Shown here: piece by piece, positions 10,616 through 22,682 of the stretch | Position numbering within the stretch: position 1 is the first letter of the stretch | How the letters are laid out: the number at the start of each line of letters is the position of its first letter | NCBI GenBank assembly: GCA_016647705.1 | Contig: CM028329.1 | Location: forward strand, 57,057,231-57,121,230 | Length of the DNA stretch: 64,000 nt | Direction of reading: 5' to 3' | From: Eucommia ulmoides | Lineage: Eukaryota; Streptophyta; Magnoliopsida; Garryales; Eucommiaceae | The notes under the pieces: model-generated | Databases searched by the model: none | Seen by the model: the letters and a program-made list of their open reading frames with translations, nothing else | What the model was told of the DNA's origin: nothing | Program-made: the position numbers and the translations under genes

Positions 10616-11392
10616 CTTACTCATCCTAGTACTACCAACAAACACCTACTGTGTTATTGACTATTTTTAAGAGGCTACGTGCACAATTCCAACCTCCTCT
10701 TTTTCTCTCATTCTCTTTCCCGCCAAGATAATTACAAATTAAAAATAACATAATTATATATATATATATAAAGAGAGAGAGAGAGATTCATAGAAAAAAA
10801 AAATAAGGGGAAAAAAAAGGTTAAAAATATAGTAAAGTCCCCTTAAAAATAGTTGCGTGTATGACAATTTACTCTTTATTGTATAAAATTGCAATTAAGA
10901 TATTGTTTTCGGTTGAAGTCGGATGATTAAAACACTCCAGGGTGTCATTAATTTAAATTGAAATTATGTAGACAAAAGTGAAATAATATTCAAAGTTTAG
11001 GAGTGGAAAATGTCTAAATTCCAATAATCATCTAATGCATTTATTTATTTATTTTTAATTTAAAAACAATTATGTTATATTTTGATGAATTTAGTATAAA
11101 AATAAAAAACTTACTAAATCTTCCTTCAAATAAATCACTTGTAATATTTTGTCCATTTTTTTATCTCCTTAATTTTTATTCTTTTATTTAATATCAACTC
11201 AATTAGATTAATAATTAATTTTAAGTCAAATACCAATAAGAATTGAAAAATAAATTAATAAGAAGTAAGCACTAAAAATTATTTTTAAAAAAATAGCAAA
11301 CTAAATATGGACAACTATATAGTAAGTTCTCCTTTGAAAATTGAAAACAAAAAACAAATATATTTTTTTTTATTTTATGATTCTATATTCGT

Positions 11393-11454
<62 letters not shown>

Positions 11455-11697
11455 CCAAACCAATTGGGCTTAATTTATTAAAATTCCTATTAAGTTAAAG
11501 TCACTTTAGTGGGCCTTGAACGCCCTATGTCCTCTCTTTGTGGACTTTGCTTTGAATAAAGGAATATGGCAAATACTTAAATATTTTGCCTTAAACATTT
11601 TGTCTTCATATTTTAATTAAATATTAAACTAAAAATAATATATGAAAATTATATACTAAAATTATAAAAATAATTTTTCATAATTAATATTCATAAA
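10616..11697. other. AT-rich intergenic, no recognised gene
   Basis: Only simple repeats are seen: short TA and GA runs near 10760 and a (TA)n run at 11396-11447. Confidence 0.6.
11396..11447. repeat. (TA)n microsatellite
   Basis: About 50 bases of uninterrupted TA dinucleotides. Confidence 0.95.
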
Positions 11698-11891
11698 TTA
11701 GGGATAATTAGTGATTAGTCAATAGCGGGTGTAATATGTTATTAGTCTCATTTAAAACATAAGTTTTAATTTAGTCCCTTAAATTAATTTATGCTTATGT
11801 ATTACCCGCATGTGCTCACACTTGTATAATATTAGTTACATACATAAATTAGGGATAATTAGTGATTAGTCAATAACGGGTGCAATATGTT
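11698..11891. repeat. tandemly duplicated host repeat, second copy split by the CACTA element
   Basis: A unit of about 160 bp starting TTAGGGATAATTAGTGATTA runs from 11698 to about 11856 and then starts again. The second copy is broken at ATATGTT by the CACTA terminus and resumes at 30791 (GTTATTAGTCTCATTT). The first copy contains the uninterrupted ATATGTTATTAGTC. Confidence 0.9.
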
Positions 11892-11919
11892 CACTATAAC
11901 AAAATTGGCCTATCGGGGC
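11892..11919 (+). repeat. CACTA left terminal inverted repeat
   Basis: It begins CACTATAACAAAATTGGCCT, preceded by TSD GTT, and pairs imperfectly with 30763-30790. Confidence 0.9.
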
Positions 11920-12494
11920 ACAAAAAAATGTCGCGACAGAGCCCCTATTGCGACATTTAGACTTTTTGGGACACTTGGACTGGTGCCCCCATAAAAAGCC
12001 GTCCCAATAGATTATAAGGGCACTATATATTGCCTTTTTGTTTGAATTTATTAAGGTAATAATAATAAGTGTCTTATAAGATAGTTATTAAGACATCGTA
12101 TATTGTCTTTATAGCATTTTATATTTTTTAAATTATATATATTAGGACATTACAAAATGTTGTGAAAAACTTTTATTAGGACACAAGAATGTGTCGCAAA
12201 ATTGTTAAAGAGAACTAACATATAAGGGCACTATTTAGCGTCTCAATATAAACTATTGTGACAGTACATGATGCCCAAAGAACTATTTTATAGGAAACTT
12301 TTTAGTATTCCAATAGACTTTTTATTTATTTTACAATACAATTTTTAGTGTCTCAAAAGGTATCTAATTTTTTTTTATAATTTAAAATTATTCTAAAATA
12401 TCAAAATACTCTAAATCCAAACAATAAAAATTAAAAATTCCTAACAATACAAATACATAAATAACTCAAATTTTCGAATTAAAAATAAGGAATT
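11920..12494. repeat. CACTA left subterminal region
   Basis: It contains repeated short motifs in both orientations, such as GGGACAC, AGGACA, GGGCAC and TGTCGC, spaced tens of bases apart. In characterised CACTA elements subterminal arrays bind the element-encoded TNPA-type protein. That role here is inferred. Confidence 0.65.
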
Positions 12495-13926
12495 TGATAG
12501 GTGTAAAATACCTATATATTTCAAAACCGAATTTGTTAGTTTTTTAACGTATTAGTTATATTTAATTTCGTTTTAATTTGTTTTAGTGTAAAACAAGTGA
12601 AGGGACGTTAACGAGCGATAAACAAGTGAAAACGGTGGAGAAACGGTGAACAAAACGTGAAAAACAGGGTTTCAATGCATGAAGATCATCGCCTAGGCGG
12701 AAAAGAGACAAAAAATTGGAGTGCTGAACCACCGCCTAGGCAAAATAACGTCAGAATGTTGTGTTAGCAGCCTCCGCCTAGGCGGAGAAACCACCGCCTA
12801 GGCGAAGATCCAACAAAAGCTTAACCGACTCAACCCCCGCTTAGGCGGTGACACTCTATACAAAAATATCTGTTTTTAGATATTTTGAAGATATTTTCCA
12901 AACCTTGCTTTTTAAACCTTTTCTCCCCCAATTTTTGTGATATCCCCGATCATGTTTGAAGAGCTCTTTTCACCTTAGATAGGATTAGATAATTTATGAG
13001 TAGATTATATTAGTTTTAGGAAGTGTTCTTAGCCAATTCTTGAAAAGCTCAAAGAGGAAATTCATCAATGGAGAAGAGGAAGCCCGGGAGGATTGTTTTT
13101 TGGCGAAAGTGGACTTCTCCATTTTACGATTTGGCTTTTCTTTCCTTGTTTCCATCCTTGTACTTAATGTTTATTATTGATATTGATGATTTCCTCTTGA
13201 TTTAATATTGTAATGGCTAAGATCATGTTAGTTTAATTAGAGATTAGTTAGGGTTAGATGTAATTCATGTAAATACTTGTTTAGTTTAATATATGTTTCT
13301 TTAACGGTTGTTGCTTTTAAATCTGATTGTGTTTATCATTTGATGACGATCTTAGTATGCTTGTAATGGTATTAGGGTTGGATTTGAGAATCTAGGGTTT
13401 GACACTCGAAAGAGGTAACCCTAGATTCGGACTAGGGTAAACACATCGTTACGATCTAACGACCCGAGAGGGCGTTAGTTAGTATGCAATCGATGACGTT
13501 GGGCCAAGACTCACGCAGCCTAGAGTCTTTAAGACATTGAGGGGAACTTCATCGTTGACACGAAGTCGCGTATTCCCCCGTCTTACACTCGAAAGAGGTG
13601 GCGGAGGAGTTTACGAACCGAGATTATCAGATACCTAAACTCCGTTATTGTTAACTAAACGAAATCAAACATGTATTAAGTGAACAAAATCAATCCCTAG
13701 TTAATCAATTTAGTTAGGATTAACCCACTAATTGTAGTTTAGCTTAGTTTAATTTTAAATCATTTATTCAATCGTCAAGATAATATGAGACTACGTAAAT
13801 TGCGCTATTCAGTTATTCACAGTTTTTCCCGTGGGAACGATATCCGATCTTCAAAGATCCATTATATTAAAACTTAGACCTCGTATACTTGCGAGAGTAA
13901 GTAGCAGTGTATTTCACGCGCTACCA
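12495..13926 (+). repeat. left LTR of the Athila-type element
   Basis: 1432 bp, TG...CA. It contains the CCGCCTAGGCGG cluster (12689-12850) and the GACTCACGCAGCCTAGAGTC region near 13508. Ends GCGAGAGTAAGTAGCAGTG plus TATTTCACGCGCTACCA. Confidence 0.95.
12689..12850. repeat. CCGCCTAGGCGG palindrome cluster, left LTR
   Basis: Five copies of a CCGCCTAGGCGG-like palindrome within about 160 bp. The best is the 16-bp perfect palindrome CTCCGCCTAGGCGGAG at 12772-12787. The right LTR has a different number and arrangement of copies. Confidence 0.9.
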
Positions 13927-13932
13927 AGTTTT

Positions 13933-13950
13933 TGGCACCGTTGCCGGGGA
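13933..13950 (+). other. primer-binding site complementary to tRNA-Asp
   Basis: TGGCACCGTTGCCGGGGA, six bases after the LTR end. It matches the complement of plant tRNA-Asp 3' sequence except for A in place of G at the fifth base. This primer is characteristic of Athila-lineage elements. Confidence 0.85.
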
Positions 13951-14045
13951 TTGGTGTGAATCTTAAGTTGATATTGCGACTAAGAGGTTGATTGTTAATC
14001 CTGACATTTATTTTGTTGTATTTTTAATTTTTAATTTTTGTTTTA

Positions 14046-14470
14046 TTATGTTAATGTGATCAATCCGTACGAGAAACGATGAAGAAGATTGGAATTCTTA
14101 ATTCTCAATCCCGAGATCGAGCTTATATTGCAAATGATAAGGATAGAGAGATGACGCCGACTTCAATTCATGATCTTGATCAGACTGAGCATTTGAGCCC
14201 AAATTCCTTATCTATGGAAAATTTTGGTGAAAAATACTTAGTAACACGAAGTCCAGCTGGGGACAGTAAAGCAAGCACAATATTTGTTTTTGAAATGAAA
14301 CTCAGGGTATCAAATTACTCGATTTTTGTTACTATTTATTTTGTTATTTATTCTTTTTGGAAGCCGGCATGGCTTCGAAACGTATTCGGAAGTGAATTTA
14401 GGAGTGTGGACACTTGGGGAAGTGGTTCACGTTTAAACACGTTGAACAAGCGAAGTAGAAACGTACGGGG
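14046..14470 (+). pseudogene. gag-like N-terminal remnant of the Athila-type element
   Basis: Downstream of the leader a sequence reading IRTRNDEEDW in one frame, and in another MKKIGILNSQSRDRAY onward for 135 codons, resembles the start of an Athila gag but quickly loses similarity. It is disrupted and too short for gag. I infer a truncated or shifted gag from position and the arginine-rich start, not from a clear domain. Confidence 0.4.
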
Positions 14471-14486
14471 TGGAGCCGTGTTTTGA

Positions 14487-15234
14487 AAATGTGAGAAAAA
14501 CATAAAGAAGGAGCTGCAGGCCTACCGCCTAAGCGGTGGATTCCGCCTAGGTGGTAAAACTCCTGGTTGCGTGTTTTTCTGCAAAAAAGGTCCACCGCCT
14601 AGGCGATGGACCTTCTGCAATTAAAACAAACCCGTTCGTTCAAAATTGATATCGCAAGGCTCCTTCCCCAAAAACCTCCACCTTCTCTCTAAAACCTCAC
14701 TTTCAAACCGTTCCAATACTCAAAAATCATCCTTCCATTACCAAATTTGTCATTTCCATCACGAATCAACCACCAAGAATCGGATCTCCACCCCTATTTC
14801 CGAAATTTTAGGGTTTTTGCGTGAACGGTGCGTTTTCTTCATTCTCTTTCGATTGGACCGTAAATTCTCAACAAGTAAGTTTCTTTTACCTTACATTTAG
14901 TCTATTTGTTGAAATTATTGGTTGGTTTACATAATTATGTCAAAAATCATTGGATTTTGAAATTTTGCCCAAAACCCATTAATCTTATTTTCGCGATTTC
15001 AAAGTTCTTTGGGTTTTTTGTTTGATTCTTAGTGATGAGCATGTTTAAATGGATTGGTTAAGTATGTGAACTAAGATAGTATGTCACATTTGTGATATAT
15101 GGTTGAAACGTTCAAATGGGTGTTTGTTTTGAGATGTATGTGTTCTTGACAAAGTGATTTGGGAGGTTTATGTTTTTCAATTGTTTATATATGATGAGGT
15201 TATATTGGTTTTTTGTGATTGTGATTGTTAGGAA
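14487..15234 (+). promoter_or_regulatory. leader and intron preceding the plant-transposon-protein frame
   Basis: The region resembles a gene leader: three more CCGCCTAGGCGG-type palindromes (14526-14606), a C/T/A-rich stretch, then a strong donor (CAACAA/GTAAGT at 14875) and an acceptor (GATTGTTAG, ending 15231). The predicted 357-nt intron ends only three bases before the ATG at 15235. Splicing is inferred from the consensus sites. Confidence 0.5.
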
Positions 15235-16362
15235 ATGCCGAAGAGGGTAGATAAGAAGAGGGCGATAGGAGAAGGGTCGAGTTTGCAACCTGGGGTGCTG
15301 ACCGAAGTTGACTATGATGCCAACTTTTTTGTGTCAAAACAAGCAGATGAGTATTACAACAAACACGAAACCTTTCGAAGCCAACGTGGTTTCGGTCCGA
15401 TAGAGGATCTCCCGGTGGAATTTCAACAAGAAATTAGAAACCGCTAATGGAAGCAATTCTGTAAATCGCCACCCCCGGGCGAGGTACCTTTGGTCAAGGA
15501 ATTTTACGCTAACGCTACGGAGGTCGTAGACTACCAAGCAAGAGTTCGAAATCGGCCGATCATCTTCAGTCCTGATTCTATCAATGATCTCTTTAGACTA
15601 TCGGCACCGAGATTCACTGGAAGCCAAGAACCAACTTTGTATAGGGTCATTAAAAAGATCACGTCCGGCGAAGTCAAGTGGAAACACCAGGGACTGAATG
15701 TCGCTACTTTCTCGGTGAAATACCTAAATCCAATTCCAAAACTCTGGCACCATTTCATTTGTGAAAGCCTCCTACCGACGTCACATCTTTCAGATGTCTC
15801 AAAGGACAGGGCCTTTTTTATCTACAAAATTCAAACCGGAAAAGCAATTAACGTTGAATTCCTTATCTACTCATCGATCATGCATGCTGTGAATTCGGTA
15901 AAGGGTGGGCTCATGTTTCCGTCACTTTTGACCCACATTTTCTGACTAGCTGGAGTGACGATATCCGGGGGAAACCTGTGCCACCCTATAATTCCACTAG
16001 ATCTATCAAAGATAAACCGTTTGTGGAAGACTGGAGCGCAAGAGGCAGCCGAGCCCGAGCCTGAGGAAGGGGAAGAGCCAACTGACGAGACGAAGGAATT
16101 TTTCGAAGCCCGAAATGAAAACTCCCAGGAAAGGGTATATAATAAGCTTCAGATCGTCCTCCAAAACCAATACGAGATCGGTTCTTTCCTAGACCAATAT
16201 TCGAGGTAGCAAGATCAAGTCCAACGGATGATTTGCGAAGGCCTTGGCCTTGAGATGCGTGATTACCCTCCGATGTCATCCGTGCTGCCACATCTGCTAC
16301 AGAAACCATACTCTTCTTTCCAACGAGATGACAGTGGTGACTCCTCGTCAGGTGAACTATAG
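15235..16362 (+). pseudogene. putative plant transposon protein (PF20167-like), three nonsense codons
   Basis: A single frame of 375 codons begins MPKRVDKKRA three bases after a splice acceptor and ends at TAG 16360-16362. Internal stops lie at 15445-15447, 15943-15945 and 16207-16209. Conserved-looking segments are WKQFCKSPPPGEVPLVKEFY, IIFSPDSINDLF, SHLSDVSKDRAFFIYKIQTG and LLTHIF, in the order of the plant-retroelement-associated domain called putative plant transposon protein. Then come an acidic stretch (EPEPEEGEEPTDE) and a Gln-rich tail. The function of this family is unknown. It is the only substantial coding region of the element and pol is absent. The family assignment is from recalled motif patterns. 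Confidence 0.75.
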
Positions 16363-18110
16363 GGAATAAGTCTTATTCCCTAGATATGTGTTTAACCCAT
16401 TTTGTTTACATTAATGCTATATGTTTATTGGGTTTGCTGATTGTGGAACACTTCTTTTGTTCAAGCATGTATTGGTATGGAATGGATGTTAGTTTAGTGG
16501 ATGTCATCCATTTTGATTTTTTTGCAGAAAATGATGAGCCATTATTATTTTTTGAACAAAATGCAAAAAATTTTGATGTACAAAATTATGTTTATGTATG
16601 TATTTTATTATTTTAATGAATGTTTTAGTTTTTAAATTTTTAGTTTAGTTTAGTTTAATTTTTGTTTTTGCATGTGTAGTGTTAGATTAATTTATGTATG
16701 TTAGTATTAGATTTAGTTTAGAATTGTGTATGTATGAAATTGTATTTGCATGTTTAGTTGTTGAGTTCATTTGGGCCAAGTCCCGATGATGAGAATTATC
16801 CCCTAATTGCATATTGAGGTTGGGGGTAATGCCTTCCATGCATGTTTTGTGTGCTTAACATGTCGATTGGGTAAAAATTATCTCGATCCTAAAATCACAC
16901 GACATTTGGACTCAATGTATAATAATCTGAACAATTAGACGTAGATTATTCAATATTAAGCTCATGATAGAAAATGAGAAAACTAGAACTTGATTTGGGG
17001 GAAACTTGAGGCGAAATCCTAGGTAAGGTAATTCCGGAGACGTGATTTAGGCCGTCATTTTTTCGCTTGAACCGTTGTAGCTAACTTGAAAATTTCCATT
17101 CCTTATTTCCGCTATCGAAGCCGATAACGTAATCAATTCTGAAAACGTTCAAATACTCTTTTCATTTAAATTTTTCCTAACCCAATGTCGCTAAGCCTAA
17201 TTTTCAAAATTGAGTGAAATCAAGTGAGCAGTCGAGTTTCTGATAAATTTTTATTGATTCGATATTAGTGTATTCGCTTGTCACTTTTGTATTTCTTTTT
17301 TTCACGCTCCTAAAATAAGTTTGGGGGGGGGGGGGGGTTTCTATCATTTCTTTTTTTTTACATATTCCTAAAATTTTATAAATTTGAATAAGTTTGGGGG
17401 TGTGTTTCTCTAACTTCTTTTTGCACTCTCCTAAAACTGTAATAATTCGAATTAATTTAGGAATATGTTGTAAAAAAAAATAACGTGAATATAGTTTTCA
17501 TTTTTTTTTTTCCGACAAGTGAATACAAGAATCTTTAATTCTCATTTAGAGTTGTACTTTAAATGTGTGGGGTTAAAGAGGATAGCGACAAGCAATTTTA
17601 CCTCGGGTATCGTTCAATTAAAACGATTATCTATTTTCAATTCCAGTGATACCCATGGTCGTTCTCCAAAATCAAACCAAGCCCTATTGATCTCTGTGAA
17701 TATCTGAGCCTACATTAGTGGATAGTAGACTCCAATCAAGCGTATGGTTTTCCTGAATCCTTCAACGGTTTAACTTATGAGCTTAACGATTGAATAATCC
17801 AATCCGGTATTTGAATAGTTACACATTTGAGTTCTCACACACACTTTAAATGGATCTAGAATGGTTTTTATTGATATTGATCGTTGAAATTCTAGAACAC
17901 CGCTTGGTGTGGGTTTCTTCTCGAACTTGATCAGATTTAGGGATATTGAGGGATGAACAAATTGGTCCTTTCGATTGAACTTTATATTTACATGCATGTA
18001 CTTCTTTTGTATTTAAGTTTTTTCATTTTTAGTTGGTTAGTTCATTAGTTAGTTTAGTTTAGTGTTAGTGTTTTGCTCGAGGACTAGCAAAATTCTAAAT
18101 TTGGAGGTAT
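16363..18110 (+). other. 3' non-coding region of the Athila-type element
   Basis: AT-rich sequence with GTTTAGTTTAG runs, a G17 run near 17322-17338 and repeated AATAAGTTTGGGGGT motifs. No pol homology is seen. A purine tract (ATTTGGAGGTAT) lies immediately before the right LTR. Confidence 0.7.
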
Positions 18111-19506
18111 TGATAGGTGTAAAATACTTATCTATTTCGAAACCGAATTTGTTAGTTTTTTAGCGTATTAGTTATATTTAATTTTGTTTTAGTTTATTTT
18201 AGTGTAAAATAGTTGAAGGGACATTAACGAGCGATAAACAAGCAAAAACAGTGGAGAAATAGTGAACAAAACGTGAAGAACAGGGTTTCGGTGCATGAAG
18301 ACCATCGCCTAGGCGGAAAAGAGGCAGAAAGTTGGAGTGCTGAAGTGTTGAACCACCGCCTAGACGAGAAAACCACCGCCTAGGCGAAATAACGTCAAAA
18401 CGTTGTGCCAGCAGCCACCGCCTAGGCAGTAACACTCTGCACAAAAATATCTATTTTTAGATATTTGAAGATATTTTCCAAACCTTACTTTTTAACCCTT
18501 TTCTCCCCCAATTTTTGTGATATCCCCGATCATGTTTGGAGAGCTCTTTTCACCTTAGATAGGATTAGATAATTTAGGAGTAGATTAGATTAGTTTTAGG
18601 AAGTGTTCTTGGCCAATTCTTGAAGAGCTAAAAGAGGAAGTTCATCAATGGAGAAGAGGAAGCCCAGGAAGATTGTTCTTTGGCGAAAGTAGACTTCTCC
18701 ACTTTACGATTTGGCTTTTCTTTCCTTGTTTCCATCCTTGTACTTAATGTTTATTATTGATATTGATGATATCCTCTTGATTTAATATTGTAATGGCTAA
18801 GATCATGTTAGTTTAATTAGAGATTAGTTAGGGTCAAATGTAATTAATATAAATACTCGTTTGGTTTAATATGTGTTTCTTTAACGGTTGTTGCTTTTAA
18901 ATCTGATTGTGTTTATCATTTAATGACGATCTTAGTATGCTTATATTGGTATTAGAGTTGGATTTGAGAATCTAGGGTTTGATACTCGGAAGAGGTAACT
19001 CTGGATTCGGACTAGGGTAAACACATCGTTATGATCTAACGACCCGGGAGAGCTTTAGTTAGTATGCAATCGATGACGTTGGGTCAAGACTCACACGGCC
19101 TAGAGTCTTTAAGACATTTAGGGGAACCTCTTCGTTGACACGAAGTCGTGTATTCTTCCGTCTTACACTCGGAAGAGGTGGCGGATGAGTTTATGAACCG
19201 AGATTGTCGGATACCTAAATTTTGTTATTGTTAACTAAACGAAATCAAACATGTATTAAGTAAACGAAATCAATCCCTAGTTAATCAACTTAGTTAAGAT
19301 TAACCCACTAATTGTAGTTTAGTTTCGTTTAATTTTAAATCATTTCTTTAATTGTCAGGATAATATGAGACTACGTAAATTGCGGTATTCAGTTATTCAC
19401 ACTTTTCTCTGTGGGAACGATATCCGATCTTCAAAGATCCATTATATTAAAACTTAAACCTTGTATACTTGCGAGAGTAAGTAGCAGTGTATTTCACGCG
19501 CTACCA
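18111..19506 (+). repeat. right LTR of the Athila-type element
   Basis: 1396 bp, colinear with 12495-13926 but 36 bp shorter, mainly because the CCTAGG palindrome region (18302-18430) has a different set of copies. Ends ...CGCGCTACCA, followed by TSD GAATT. Confidence 0.95.
18302..18430. repeat. CCGCCTAGGCGG palindrome cluster, right LTR
   Basis: Four copies (near 18304, 18354, 18376 and 18418), one degraded to CCTAGACG. It is rearranged relative to the left LTR of the same element. Confidence 0.88.
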
Positions 19507-19879
19507 GAATTACAAACCCCAGAGATACAGAAAATAAGAAAAACTAACCTAACTATAGAAAACCATCATCTAACAATAAGGAAGAAATCATAAAGACCCA
19601 CTAACCAAAAAATAATATCAACTTGTTTTTGTTCCCCAATACAAGATTCATAAATTAAAAATTTCATGCTACCAAAACATGATTCAAAAAATAAAAACTT
19701 TTGCAACAAAACACATCTCTAAAGTTTAATACTTCATAACATACCATATATACATTTGTCTTCATCCATACATTCAATCTTCATCCAAAGAAATTTATAT
19801 AAACAAAACATATACATAAAGAATCAATAAGTCATAGCTCTTAATAATATTCAACAAAATTCAAATATTCAAAACAAAC

Positions 19880-20110
19880 ATACCAAAGACAATGGTCATG
19901 CGATAGGTGCTTCAATGACATCACCAATTGTTACAAAAAGTCCATAAGGTCTAATTAGACATTCATCCCATTTAACAGAGATTTGGACATTTACTTCACA
20001 CCAATTGGGTCCTACTTCTTCTCTGCCTACTTGTGCCGATAAGTCTATATTATGGACATAACATTTCATCACAATTTCTATTGTGTTTGTTATGCTCTTC
20101 AACAATACTA
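19880..20110 (-). pseudogene. CACTA accessory protein, C-terminal domain (DUF8039-like)
   Basis: The minus-strand frame reads ...VGPNWCEVNVQISVKWDECL, then IRPYGLFVTIGDVIEAPIA, then a TGA where the family usually has Trp (A-W-P). This pattern matches the C-terminal domain that follows Transposase_24 in plant CACTA proteins. It is probably the last exon of the gene whose earlier exons are at 21278-24604. Family assignment is moderate. Confidence 0.6.
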
Positions 20111-20223
20111 ACGCTCCACTTTACATGGTCCATTTCAATAATGAAAAACAAAACAAAAAATAATGTAATGTTAAAATAAAACAAAACGGTTCCCAAAAAA
20201 ATAATTTTTCCAAAAATTTCAAT

Positions 20224-21070
20224 ACAATTCAGTGGATAAATTTATGATAAATTTCTAGGAATAGACTACTCTGAAATTTCTAAAATTGTTCCCAAAAATT
20301 TCAAAACAGTTCCCAAAAAACTTCAGAATAGTTCCCAGAATTGTGGTGTGCAAAAGCAGATTAAGAGGAAAAAAAAATCATTGTTTCGAGCGAGAAATCA
20401 TTAATGTTTGAACGATTATGGTGTGCAGAAACAGATTCTTAACCATGATTTCTAAACAAATATTGAACAATTCAACTGCATTCGACCAAATTTTCATGTT
20501 CAGGCAACTAGAGGACCCGTGATCACAAAGAAAATAGAGAAATCTGAATATGGAACAATTCAATTGATAAATTTCTAGGAATAAACTGTTTTGAAATTTC
20601 TGGAACTATTCCTAAAAATTTCAGAACAATTCCCAAAATTTTGGTGTGCAAAAACAGATTGAGAGGGAAAAAATTATTGTTTCGAGTAAGAAATCGTTAA
20701 TGTTTGAACGATTATGGTGTGCATAAATAGATTCTTAGACATGATTTCTAGACAAATATTGAACAATTCAATTGCATTCGACCAAATTGTCATGTTCTGG
20801 TAATTGGAGGACCCATGATCACAAAGTAAATAGAGAAATCCGAATATGGAGATGCATTGTTGAACATTAGAATTGAATTAGTGGGAAAAAAAATAGAGGA
20901 AAATCATGAATTTAAGCAAGAAATTGTTAATGTATGAACAAATATGATACAGAGAAACAGCTTTTCTTAACATAATTTCGAGACAGATATTAACAATTCA
21001 AGCGATTTTTCATGTGTTGAGTGTTGTCATGTATTTAAATCAGAAAAAATAGCAAGAACTCGTGATCACA
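20224..21070. repeat. three imperfect ~300-bp tandem repeats in the CACTA element
   Basis: Copies near 20224-20553, 20554-20850 and 20880-21070. Shared blocks are AATGTTTGAACGATTATGGT, GAACAATTCAA.TGCATTCGA and GACCC.TGATCACAAAG. Each begins with GTTCCCAAAAATTTCAGAA-type short repeats. Intronic or 3' position in the accessory gene. Confidence 0.85.
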
Positions 21071-21277
21071 GATTAATTTGAAAGAATTGAGCATATTTTT
21101 TTTAGGATGAAAAATATAGGATGTTAAAAATATATATATAGCAGTATGAAGTTTATAAAAATCAAATATGTATAGTACCTGAATTGATCTCCTCTCCATA
21201 ATTGATTTTGAATGCTCTTGATGTTCCACCGATGTGGTGGGAATGCTATCCACATTAGTAGAATTACTTTAAAGCCC

Positions 21278-21640
21278 TTACGATTGTAAGAACATAACCT
21301 TCAATTGTTCATATTCATTCATCAACTCTTTACATTGCTCCCCCATGAGATCCAATGAATTCTTATATTCCATTGTTAGCCTATGAGATGCACCACGATT
21401 AGGTATATTGCTCCAAACATCAGGAGGGGATACACCTACAACATACAATTTTATTGATTTGCTAACAGAATTCGTCAATTGTTGAACATAATTAAAAAAA
21501 TATTTCTCACCTAAGCCGAACATATGAATACGTCCGGGTGCGTCGTTTCCTATAACTTGAGAGAATATGTCATTAGAACCATTATCTTCAGACCCTTCAG
21601 AAGTTTGCCGACTTTGTTCTCTCATATTTGTCTACAATAA
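21278..21640 (-). pseudogene. Transposase_24 (Ptta/En/Spm) fragment
   Basis: The minus frame includes DIFSQVIGNDAPGRIHMFGL, the conserved V-x-G-x-[DE]-x-x-G-R-[IV]-x-x-x-G-[LF]-G core of plant Ptta/En/Spm family proteins. It then runs to a coiled-coil-like MEYKNSLDLMGEQCKELMNE tail. Part of the CACTA accessory gene. Confidence 0.75.
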
Positions 21641-21724
21641 CATATAATAATGTTTTAAACATATTATGAAATTTAAAATTAACTAAAAATTATTCATAAA
21701 TTATATGCAGTTTACAATATTAAT

Positions 21725-21835
21725 ACCATTGCTTGTCCAGCCACTTCATTTGTCGGAGTTTTATCCTTCTTTGAGTAGCAAATCATAAACATGTCTGCCT
21801 GGGATAGCAAATGACCTAATGCTTTTCTCTACAAG
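21725..21835 (-). pseudogene. Transposase_24 exon fragment
   Basis: The minus strand reads KALGHLLSQADMFMICYSKK followed by DKTPTNEVAGQAM, matching the family's LW...H-x-K-KDG-x-P segment just upstream of the G-R-x-x-x-x-G core. It is separated from the next fragment by an intron-like AT-rich gap. Confidence 0.6.
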
Positions 21836-22259
21836 ATACATGAAATAATATATAATAGACTAAACAAAAATGGACACTGAACATATTGGGAACGATGCGG
21901 GGGTTATGGATGGTGCATATAGCAATTACGATGAAAATACCGAAGGACATGATTATGACTATGCTCATGACACAGATTTTTTCTACAATTATTTCTGATT
22001 AAACAAGGTGAAGTCTCAACTTGTAATAGTTTTTTTTTTTTAAAATATGGATTTTTAATTAAGCAATCAGGTGGTTGTATTTTTGAGTCTATGTTTGATT
22101 TTGAAGCCTGAATTTCTCCAAAATTTAAGGTTCAGGGTAATATTTATTTGATTTTTACGTTTGGAATTCTAATTCTCCATTTAACCAAATGCTACCTTAA
22201 CTAAAATGTGATATTGATTGGTTTTGTTTGGGAAAAAAAACAGACTAAACAAAATAGGA

Positions 22260-22400
22260 ACTAAACATAAAGAAGTGCACAATACCTCTATCTCTTTAAC
22301 AATTGCAAAACTAGTTTTCCTTTTACGATTGAGCATTTTCAATTGTCTTCTACTGTCCTTGTTTCTTCTACTAATTGTATGGAACAAAAAACTTGTTTAT
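22260..22400 (-). pseudogene. Transposase_24 exon fragment
   Basis: The minus frame includes RRQLKMLNRKRKTSFAIVKE, matching the family's basic GS-K-S-F-A segment. The upstream side is interrupted by the solo LTR that starts at 22412. Confidence 0.55.
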
Positions 22401-22682
22401 AATTATGTACTTGATAGGTGTGATACAGCTACGTATTTTCAAACCGAATTAAGTTAGTTTTCGTGCGTTTTTATATATTATTTTATTATGTTTTAATTAA
22501 TTTTCATACTTTTTATATAAATCAGGTGTGTGGGACAAAAAGATGGGAAACTGGAGCGAAAACGATGAGATCGAATCAAAAGCGATCGAAGAACAGTGAA
22601 AAAATAAGCTCGGAGGTAAAATTGTGAAACAAGCCCACCATCGTGGCGGTGAAGAAGCTGAGAAAGACAAATGTTACTGATG

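Larger units (their letters stand above)
12495..19506 (+). mobile_element. non-autonomous Athila-type LTR retrotransposon, 7.0 kb
   Basis: The LTRs at 12495-13926 and 18111-19506 begin TGATAGGTGTAAAATAC and end CACGCGCTACCA. The perfect 5-bp target duplication GAATT flanks the element (12490-12494, 19507-19511). The primer-binding site after the left LTR is complementary to Asp tRNA, the Athila signature. The 4.2-kb interior holds a short gag-like remnant and one plant-transposon-protein frame but no protease, reverse transcriptase or integrase. In a 180-bp stretch compared by eye the LTRs differ at 8 positions. The element is inserted inside the CACTA transposon. Confidence 0.92.

Noticed and set aside
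12689..12850. Regularly repeated palindromes that could suggest a CRISPR-like array
   Set aside because: Spacing is irregular, there is no uniform spacer length, the units sit in retrotransposon LTRs and the genome is a plant.
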